DNA from: Limivivens faecihominis
GTDB lineage: Bacteria > Bacillota > Clostridia > Lachnospirales > Lachnospiraceae
Reading direction: 5' to 3'
Assembly: GCF_020686945.1 (NCBI RefSeq)
Contig: NZ_JAJEPR010000058.1
Span: 1 to 10,232 of the forward strand
Length of the DNA stretch: 10,232 nucleotides
Positions within the stretch are counted from its first letter, which is position 1. Each line of letters opens with the position of its first letter. The notes below the pieces were generated by a model that was not told the DNA's origin, did no database searches, and worked only from the letters and a program-made list of their open reading frames with translations. Below are positions 1 through 5,347 of this stretch, one piece after another. Both the position numbers and the translations under genes were made by a program.

Positions 1-2
1 AA

Positions 3-70
3 TGGGGTGGCTCCGTTAGTCCGGACAGGTGGCTCTCGCCACACCGGACTGGCGGCTCTGCCGCACCGTA
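3..70. repeat. GC-rich tandem hairpin repeat block at the cas1 break
   Basis: Three imperfect units of about 22-23 bp follow each other. They start GGTGGCTCCG (from 6), GGTGGCTCTCG (28) and GGCGGCTCTG (51). The second and third are small self-complementary hairpins: GGTGGC pairs with GCCAC around a TCTC loop, and GGCGGC pairs with GCCGC around a TCT loop. Each is followed by an ACCG or CCGGAC stretch. The block is far richer in G+C than the flanking cas genes and puts a TAG (17-19) in the cas1 frame. The pattern resembles a short dispersed palindromic (REP-like or MITE-like) repeat. Its left end lies outside the window, so its full size and any target duplication cannot be seen. The repeat structure is seen directly; the mobile or dispersed nature is inference. 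Confidence 0.55.
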
Positions 71-334
71 ATATTCAGATTGATTTTTTCATTACTGAAC
101 AGAAATCAAATCACAGAGGAAAGCTTTACGAAAGAGTTAAATTTTTTACATTTGAAAAAGGAAGCTTCCAGATTAATTGTAAGCGAGCTGGAAAACCGGA
201 TGAAACAGACGGTTATGCATAAAGATTTGGGAAAACAGGTTTCTTATCAGTATTTACTTCGATTAGAGTGCTACAAGCTGATAAAACATCTGCTTGGAGA
301 AAAAACATATGAAGGTTTTAAAATATGGTGGTAG
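71..334 (+). pseudogene. cas1: cas1 3' fragment (CRISPR integrase), 5' side interrupted
   Basis: This is the C-terminal end of Cas1, the DNA integrase subunit that works with Cas2 to insert new spacers next to the leader. The recognisable stretch starts near RLIFSLLNRNQI, which matches the conserved Cas1 helix usually preceded by an Asp-Arg pair. It runs through KQVSYQYLLRLECYKL to a C-terminal YEGFKIWW, followed by TAG (332-334), three bases before cas2. Upstream in this frame the sequence turns into a GC-rich hairpin repeat and meets a stop at 17-19. The frame therefore cannot continue into the catalytic part of Cas1 within this window. I see about 87 residues of Cas1, where the family usually has about 330. 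A start at the ATG at 29 would begin inside the repeat and give no working enzyme. The gene is either interrupted by the repeat or is a remnant. Cas1 identity is fairly sure; loss of function is inferred. Confidence 0.7.
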
Positions 335-337
335 ATT

Positions 338-616
338 ATGTATGTAGTTTTAGTCTATGACATTAGTCAGGAAAAAAATGGTGCCAGACGCTGCTCACGG
401 ATTTTCAAAATTTGTAAGAAATATTTATCGCACATTCAAGATTCTGTATTTGAAGGAGAACTGTCCAATGCGCAGTTGGAAAGATTTAAACAAGAATTGA
501 AAGGATATATAAATAAAGAACTGGATTCTGTCATTTTATTTAAATCAAGACAGGAGAAATGGTTGGATAAAGAATTTTGGGGAAAAGAAGATGACTGTAC
601 CAGCTTTTTTCTCTAA
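338..616 (+). CDS. cas2: CRISPR-associated endoribonuclease/adaptation protein Cas2
   Basis: Cas2 forms the central dimer of the Cas1-Cas2 spacer-acquisition complex. The 92-residue product has the usual length and the ferredoxin-like pattern. It opens with MYVVLVYDIS, with the conserved Asp at residue 8. A basic helix region CKKYLSHIQDSVFEGEL follows (about residues 27-43), then DSVILFKSRQ. This matches Cas2 proteins of type I-B and type III loci. The ATG lies three bases after the cas1 stop, so the two are read as one operon, probably with translational coupling; a GGTGGT-like stretch at 326-331 is only a weak ribosome binding site. The gene is intact and shows no frame damage. Its partner cas1 appears broken, so Cas2 may now lack a function in adaptation unless another cas1 exists. 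Confidence 0.92.
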   Translation: MYVVLVYDISQEKNGARRCSRIFKICKKYLSHIQDSVFEGELSNAQLERFKQELKGYINKELDSVILFKSRQEKWLDKEFWGKEDDCTSFFL

Positions 617-795
617 TTTCTGTCGATATCCGATGTGTTTCAAAGACCGGGAGATCGACAATTCTCCAAAATCCAGCAAAAACACCATTTTCGTAGTAAA
701 AAAATAAAATTCTAATCATCTCCAACAAAAAAAGGACAAGGTCGACGAAATATGCTAAAATAAGGTTGATTTTATGCGGATGCGTTGAAGGCGGG
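617..795 (+). promoter_or_regulatory. CRISPR leader
   Basis: The AT-rich non-coding stretch of 179 bp between the cas2 stop and the first repeat is in the leader position. It contains a perfect 7-bp inverted repeat, TGTCGAT (621-627) and ATCGACA (654-660), A-runs at 696-706 and 726-733, and a promoter close to the array. Repeats are uniform at this end and degenerate at the other, which fixes this side as the leader. Leaders normally hold the array promoter and the sites that guide Cas1-Cas2 integration. Confidence 0.75.
733..761 (+). promoter_or_regulatory. Probable sigma-A promoter of the CRISPR array (extended -10)
   Basis: TAAAAT at 756-761 is preceded by TGC, giving an extended -10 (TGN-TAAAAT). 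AGGACA at 733-738 is a partial -35 (GACA shared with TTGACA) with a 17-bp spacer. Transcription would start near 768, about 28 bp before the first repeat, as expected for pre-crRNA. Confidence 0.5.
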
Positions 796-3062
796 GTTTT
801 AATAGAAACATTGTGGAATGTAAAGAATCCTGGCCTACACCGCTATGAAGACGGACCTTGAGTTTTAATAGAAACATTGTGGAATGTAAAGGGGAATACT
901 GTTCAGTGCATCCCGGATCTTTGTTCGTTTTAATAGAAACATTGTGGAATGTAAAGATGGCATTGATCGCATTCACACAGTAGTTGATAAGAGAGTTTTA
1001 ATAGAAACATTGTGGAATGTAAAGTGCAGTGTGCCCTCTATATATCCGTCAGTTGAAACCGTTTTAATAGAAACATTGTGGAATGTAAAGTGGACTCTCT
1101 CAACTCTTCCCCGCAGGACTTTATGGTTTTAATAGAAACATTGTGGAATGTAAAGTCAGTAAACACAAAGTTACCGAATGTTGAATAGTCAGGTTTTAAT
1201 AGAAACATTGTGGAATGTAAAGGGCCGCTTGTTGTCGAGCGTCTGAAACGGGATGGAAGTTTTAATAGAAACATTGTGGAATGTAAAGGGGGTGGGTTGA
1301 AAGAACCTCTGTCGTGGGGATTCTCCATTTTAATAGAAACATTGTGGAATGTAAAGATATATAAAGGCGAGCGTACATCGATGTGGAGACTGGTTTTAAT
1401 AGAAACATTGTGGAATGTAAAGGAACTATCGGGAGCACTGAAAAATGTCCCTGGTGTGGGTTTTAATAGAAACATTGTGGAATGTAAAGTTGACTGAAGG
1501 CTGACGGCCATCTTCTCAACGGAGTTTTAATAGAAACATTGTGGAATGTAAAGACTCCTACACTCCTTGCACTTCTCCTTGTCGCTGTGTTTTAATAGAA
1601 ACATTGTGGAATGTAAAGTCCCTGCAAATAGTCATTATACATATCCGATTCATGTTTTAATAGAAACATTGTGGAATGTAAAGTACTCAGCGGTGTCTAC
1701 ATAGATGTATGCTGTGACGGTTTTAATAGAAACATTGTGGAATGTAAAGTATTATCCTTCATATCAATAGTGTCGTTATCAACTGTTTTAATAGAAACAT
1801 TGTGGAATGTAAAGTTGTCAGTCTCGATAGCTTTTTTGAACGATACCCCGTTTTAATAGAAACATTGTGGAATGTAAAGGCGTTTGTGGTGCTCCCGGTT
1901 GTTGCGCTGCCTGCGTTTTAATAGAAACATTGTGGAATGTAAAGCAAGATGGCTGATGCTTTCAGAGAGATCGTAGAGGCGTTTTAATAGAAACATTGTG
2001 GAATGTAAAGATCATTGAATATTCTGCACGCTGCGGAGCGTCACTGGTTTTAATAGAAACATTGTGGAATGTAAAGGACGATAGCACCGACTTTGTTAAG
2101 CGTCGGACTTTCGTTTTAATAGAAACATTGTGGAATGTAAAGGGCGGAAAATCTTTTTCGTCTACATGTACCGGATCAGTTTTAATAGAAACATTGTGGA
2201 ATGTAAAGTCTGCAGCGCCTCTCACGGAGTTACTGATAAGGAGTTTTAATAGAAACATTGTGGAATGTAAAGTTTAACGCTTACACCTCTTATACATCAG
2301 AATTTGTTTTAATAGAAACATTGTGGAATGTAAAGAGGTATGGGAAAAAGTCAAAAACGGTACCTACAGTATGTTTTAATAGAAACATTGTGGAATGTAA
2401 AGTCCAGTTCCCTCCAGGATCAGTTCGGCAGCGGTTTCAGTTTTAATAGAAACATTGTGGAATGTAAAGCGAAAGGCACCTGCGAAAGCAGTGTTTTTCG
2501 GCTGACGTTTTAATAGAAACATTGTGGAATGTAAAGAAAAACAAGGAGGATGATACACAATGCCAAAACGCAAGTTTTAATAGAAACATTGTGGAATGTA
2601 AAGTACACAGAGGGAGAGCTTAAACAGCGTTTAGAGAGGTTTTAATAGAAACATTGTGGAATGTAAAGCAGTGTTCAGCTTCATTTCAATTCCTTGAAAT
2701 CCCGTTTTAATAGAAACATTGTGGAATGTAAAGTGAGTCAATCACATCACTGATAGCTGATGAAAATGGTTTTAATAGAAACATTGTGGAATGTAAAGAA
2801 AGTGGAAACAGCAGTAGGCAACGCAAACCAGGCACGTTTTAATAGAAACATTGTGGAATGTAAATAACGGAGACCCGGATGCGGGTAATGCTCCTCGTGT
2901 TGGTTTTAATAGAAACATTGTGGAATGTAAATTTTTGCTTTACAGCTGCTAAACAAATCTTAGGAGTGTTTTAATAGAAACATTATGGAATGTAAAGGTC
3001 GTATATATCAATGTGCTTGACCCGGAAAAGCAGGTTTAATAGAAATATTTTGGAACAGAAAC
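796..3062 (+). CRISPR. CRISPR array, 35 repeats of 30 bp and 34 spacers
   Basis: The 30-bp repeat starts GTTTTAATAGAAACATT and ends GTGGAATGTAAAG. I count 35 copies, the first at 796-825 and the last, degenerate one at 3033-3062. Spacers are 33 to 38 bp, mostly 35 to 37. Repeat 9 (1327-1356) starts with A instead of G. Repeats 32 (2836-2865) and 33 (2903-2932) end in T instead of G. Repeat 34 (2968-2997) has ATTATGG for ATTGTGG. Repeat 35 differs at about seven positions. Changes gather at the 3' end, so the leader is at the 5' end and transcription runs on the + strand. The repeat class with GGAATGTAAA at its 3' end is common in type I-B loci of Clostridia, and the likely crRNA 5' handle is ATGTAAAG. 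The effector type cannot be proven here because only cas1 and cas2 are nearby. Many spacers read as open coding sequence in one frame on one strand, which fits phage or plasmid gene targets. Confidence 0.98.
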
Positions 3063-3250
3063 AATCTTCATGTAACAATAATATGTATGAAATTTAAAAG
3101 AAAAATCCAAAAAAATGGAAGCGGTGTGTGATTAAAGTAGAAGTCGAAATAAAATTTTAAAATTAAATTCGTTTTCGAAGACGCATATCTGTACATACAT
3201 TTCCTGTACTCCCGCATACACTGTAAAAACACCACTATCGGGGGATTTCC
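3063..3250. other. Intergenic AT-rich region between array and spoIIID
   Basis: I see no gene here. The first 100 bases are A-rich with no clear hairpin terminator for the array. The second half carries the SigE-like promoter of spoIIID, listed separately, and a GGGGG stretch just before the start codon. Confidence 0.6.
3193..3222 (+). promoter_or_regulatory. Candidate SigE-type sporulation promoter for spoIIID
   Basis: CATACACT at 3215-3222 fits the SigE -10 consensus (CATACAnT). ACATACA at 3193-3199 is a fair match to the SigE -35 (CATATT-like core), with a 15-bp spacer. In Bacillus spoIIID is transcribed by SigE in the mother cell, so position and sequence agree. The assignment is inferred from the match alone. 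Confidence 0.5.
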
Positions 3251-3523
3251 TTGAAGGATTATATTGAGGAGCGAGCCATCGAGATCGCAGATTATATCAT
3301 AGCAACCAACGCAACCGTGCGCCAGGCGGCCAAGAAGTTTGGCGTGAGCAAAAGCACTGTTCACAAAGACTGCGTGGAGCGCCTACGGGAAATCAATCCC
3401 TCTCTGGCCTCTGAGGTGCGGAGGGTTCTGGATGTCAATAAATCCGAGCGCCATATCCGCGGCGGAATGGCGACAAAAGAGAAATACCTTCACCTGCATA
3501 AACATCGGACTGCCCATGCGTAA
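3251..3523 (+). CDS. spoIIID: Sporulation transcriptional regulator SpoIIID
   Basis: SpoIIID is a small DNA-binding protein of the mother cell that activates and represses SigE- and SigK-dependent sporulation genes. The 90-residue product has the family's length and its hallmark sequence: an N-terminal KDYIEERAIEIADYI, then a helix-turn-helix TVRQAAKKFGVSKSTVHKD (about residues 22-40), then ERLREINP and a basic C-terminus. The start is TTG at 3251, which gives the expected LKDYIEER beginning; a GGGGG run at 3240-3244 serves as the ribosome binding site. Most family members I recall read HKDVTERL where this protein reads HKDCVERL, a small departure. It stands alone between the CRISPR array and a separate regulator/repair unit, and a SigE-like promoter lies upstream. 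Its presence indicates an endospore former. Confidence 0.95.
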   Translation: MKDYIEERAIEIADYIIATNATVRQAAKKFGVSKSTVHKDCVERLREINPSLASEVRRVLDVNKSERHIRGGMATKEKYLHLHKHRTAHA

Positions 3524-3535
3524 AAATACGGAACG

Positions 3536-3564
3536 TTGCCAAAAAGCGGGGCAGAGGTTATAAT
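3536..3564 (+). promoter_or_regulatory. Sigma-A promoter of the XRE-glycosylase unit
   Basis: TTGCCA (3536-3541) and TATAAT (3559-3564) lie 17 bp apart, close to the ideal housekeeping promoter. It starts 12 bases after the spoIIID stop and gives the two following genes their own transcription, with a start near 3571. Confidence 0.75.
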
Positions 3565-3572
3565 GGAAACAG

Positions 3573-3589
3573 TCAGGCAGAAAGCCTGA
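3573..3589. promoter_or_regulatory. Inverted repeat at the transcription start, possible operator
   Basis: TCAGGC and GCCTGA form a perfect 6-bp inverted repeat around AGAAA. It covers about +3 to +19 of the predicted transcript. The place suits an operator bound by the XRE regulator encoded next (autoregulation), or a 5' RNA hairpin. The structure is seen; its role is inferred. Confidence 0.4.
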
Positions 3590-3629
3590 AAATACTATCA
3601 CAAAAAATTCTGAGGAAGGACTGCAGATC

Positions 3630-3953
3630 ATGAAGGATGAAAAAACGGATATTGCGAAAGAACTATCCAGAATATGTAAAGAAAAAGGAATCAGTCGATA
3701 TTCCTTAAGCAAACGGACCGGTATTCCCGACAGCACGCTGCAGAATTATGAAAATGGGACCACGCCCAATTTTTCTACTCTGGAGATCATTTGCGAAGCG
3801 CTGGGAACAACGATTGCAGGTTTTTTTCAGGGTGATTGCTTTTCCTATTTTACAGAGGATCAGGAAGAACTGATGAGCCTTTTTGAAAAGATGGGACCGG
3901 ATGACCGACAGCGCCTGCTGGCCTTTGCCGATGGTCTGGCTTCCGATCTATAA
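3630..3953 (+). CDS. XRE-family helix-turn-helix transcriptional regulator
   Basis: This 107-residue protein has a lambda-repressor-like HTH domain at about residues 8-66. It includes ELSRICKEKGISRYSLSKRTGIPDS, the recognition helix STLQNYENGTTPNFSTL and EALGTTIAGFF. This is the typical XRE pattern of a SinR-like regulator. The C-terminal 35 residues (TEDQEELMSLFEKMGPDDRQRLL) are short, acidic and probably helical, and may serve for dimer contact. A GAGGAAGG ribosome binding site (3612-3619) sits ten bases before the ATG. It has its own promoter with an inverted repeat at the start site, and 14 bases separate it from the DNA glycosylase gene, so the two form an operon. The target genes are unknown; control of its own operon is a fair guess. 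A role in phage or damage response is possible but nothing here shows it. Confidence 0.88.
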   Translation: MKDEKTDIAKELSRICKEKGISRYSLSKRTGIPDSTLQNYENGTTPNFSTLEIICEALGTTIAGFFQGDCFSYFTEDQEELMSLFEKMGPDDRQRLLAFADGLASDL

Positions 3954-3967
3954 AAGAGGAAAAATCG

Positions 3968-4459
3968 ATGAAAACATATGAAAAAGTAACCCATACATTT
4001 GAGCCTGTTTATGACGAAAATTCCCGGATTTTGATTCTCGGGACCTTTCCCTCGGTGAAATCCCGGGAGCAGCAATTTTATTACGGCCATCCGCAGAACC
4101 GCTTCTGGAAACTTCTGGCGGCTCTCACCGGCTGGAAGGTTCCAAAGACGATTTCGGAGAAAAAAGAGCTGCTCCTTCAGAATGGCATTGCCATCTGGGA
4201 TGTGGTTGCCAGCTGTGAAATTGTCGGTTCCAGTGACAGCAGCATCCGAAACGTGGTGCCAGCGGATCTGAACCGAATCCTCCAGGCGGCACCCGTCCGG
4301 AAAATTTACGCCAACGGCGGAAAAGCCTTTGAGCTTTACCAGAAATATGCTTTTCCGGTAACCGGAAGGCCAATAGAAAAACTTCCCTCCACAAGTCCTG
4401 CCAATGCAGCCTGGCAGATGGATCGCCTGAAAGAGGCCTGGAGCGTGATCTTACAGTAA
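3968..4459 (+). CDS. DNA-deoxyinosine (hypoxanthine/uracil-type) glycosylase
   Basis: The 163-residue protein belongs to the uracil-DNA glycosylase superfamily, in the branch known as hypoxanthine-DNA glycosylase (UDG family 6). These enzymes remove deaminated adenine (hypoxanthine) from DNA and start base-excision repair. Visible motifs are ILILGTFPSVKS (residues 21-32, motif 1), QFYYGHPQNRFWK (36-48), GIAIWDVVASCE (73-84), GSSDSSI (87-93), YANGGKAFE (114-122) and LPSTSPANA (139-147, motif 2). Asn44 in the HPQNRFW motif and Asn116 in the ANGG motif match the positions reported as important for catalysis in this family. The length is full for the family. GAGG at 3957-3960 lies just before the ATG at 3968. 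It follows the XRE gene by 14 bases and is followed by a terminator, so it is the last gene of a two-gene operon. Confidence 0.9.
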   Translation: MKTYEKVTHTFEPVYDENSRILILGTFPSVKSREQQFYYGHPQNRFWKLLAALTGWKVPKTISEKKELLLQNGIAIWDVVASCEIVGSSDSSIRNVVPADLNRILQAAPVRKIYANGGKAFELYQKYAFPVTGRPIEKLPSTSPANAAWQMDRLKEAWSVILQ

Positions 4460-4473
4460 AATTTAAAAATGGG

Positions 4474-4533
4474 AATCTCCAGCTGAAGTCTGAGTACTGA
4501 AAAGTATCAGTTTCGGCTGGAGATTTTTATTTT
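4474..4533 (+). terminator. Rho-independent terminator after the glycosylase gene
   Basis: AATCTCCAGC (4474-4483) pairs perfectly with GCTGGAGATT (4516-4525). A smaller inner stem (CTGA with TCAG, TACT with AGTA) lies between them, and the stem runs into TTTTTATTTT. It ends the XRE-glycosylase transcript. Confidence 0.9.
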
Positions 4534-4616
4534 GCAGAAAAATGAATCAAGATACAAAAAAGTGAATCAAAAAATAAAAATGAAATAAATTGTGAATGAA
4601 AAAGCATGGATCGTTT

Positions 4617-4646
4617 CTGATAAAAATTCTTTTTCTTTTTTATAAT
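4617..4646 (+). promoter_or_regulatory. Probable sigma-A promoter of the solute-binding protein remnant
   Basis: TATAAT at 4641-4646 lies within a T-rich stretch. CTGATA at 4617-4622 is a partial -35 with an 18-bp spacer. The leader would be about 40 bases and ends in a perfect AAGGAGG (4681-4687) eight bases from the ATG, so the remnant gene is probably still expressed. Confidence 0.6.
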
Positions 4647-4694
4647 GGTTGCATCAGCAATAACCAGTGAAAATACAAAAAAGGAGGCAACAAA

Positions 4695-5258
4695 ATGAAA
4701 AAGAGAAAAATGATGGCTTTATTAACTGCAGCTGCTGTGATGTGCAGTCTGGCGGTCCCTGCTCTGGCAGATGAGGCAGAGGGTGACCTGATTCCCATTA
4801 CTTTCTGCGGAACGGCAGATCCTCTGGTGGAAGCGAATGTCTTCGCGAATATGGAGGGAGCGACTTACGAGAAGAACATCTGGACAGATCTTATTGCGGA
4901 GAAATTAGGTTACGAGGTTTCCTATCTTTGGGTCGCATCCAGCTCCGAAATTGCAACGCAGAAGTTTAACGCGGCTGTAGCGTCCGGAACTATTCCTGAC
5001 GTTGTATGTGTGAACAAGCAGGATCTGAAACAGCTGGTAGACGGCGACCTGGTTGTTGATATGGCGCCTTATTTTGAGGAATATGCCAGTGATTATCTGA
5101 AATCCCTGATTGAAGCTGCCGGGGAAGCCTGCATCAATGCCTGTACTTATAATGGCGTACAGTATGGTATCCCTTATGTAGACTGTGATCTGCGGAGGAA
5201 AATACACAGGTTAAATTTCTGGAAAGATATGCGGTTCTTTTGGAAAAAGGCTTTCTGA
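4695..5258 (+). pseudogene. Truncated extracellular solute-binding protein of a sugar ABC transporter
   Basis: The frame starts with a signal peptide: MKKRK, the hydrophobic stretch MALLTAAAVMCSLAVPALA, and a likely signal peptidase I site ALA-DEA near residue 26; there is no good lipobox. The mature part (PITFCGTADPLVEAN, WTDLIAEKLGYEVSYLW, then FNAAVASGTIPDVVCVNK and YNGVQYGIPYVDCD) has the fold order of a family 1 extracellular solute-binding protein, which captures sugars or oligosaccharides for an ABC importer. These proteins normally have 400 to 550 residues. Here similarity ends near residue 165 (about 5190), and the last 22 residues are an out-of-frame read of another fragment. No permease genes follow. 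The promoter and ribosome binding site are intact, so a short secreted N-terminal fragment could still be made but should not bind substrate. The break is best explained by a deletion joining this gene to downstream remnants. Confidence 0.8.
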
Positions 5259-5347
5259 AAGAATATCGTCGCCTGGCAAAAGGGGAAACTGTACCGGAGG
5301 GCCTCAGAGAATGGTATTTATACAGAGAGATCTTATCAGGCTTTTGA
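5189..5347 (+). pseudogene. Short coding fragment of unknown origin between two gene remnants
   Basis: The second frame from 5189 to the TGA at 5345-5347 reads as about 52 residues of natural-looking protein. It includes FLERYAVLLEKGFLKEYRR and ETVPEGLREWYLYREILSG. It has no start codon and no ribosome binding site. It begins where the solute-binding protein similarity stops and overlaps the point where the glycoside-hydrolase frame becomes recognisable. Residue composition (charged, aromatic, helical) looks like a real protein rather than a shadow frame. I do not recognise the family. It is most likely a piece of a third gene, or an earlier part of the hydrolase, trapped between two deletion junctions. 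Confidence 0.5.

Noticed and set aside
755..2573. Several open frames of 60 to 157 codons on both strands across the array
   Set aside because: They are made of the repeat translated again and again (for example TFHNVSIK and FNRNIVECK) with spacers between, so they are artefacts of the CRISPR array.
3068..3364. Minus-strand open frame over the spoIIID promoter and 5' end
   Set aside because: It overlaps the clear spoIIID gene, has no ribosome binding site and reads as low-complexity sequence.
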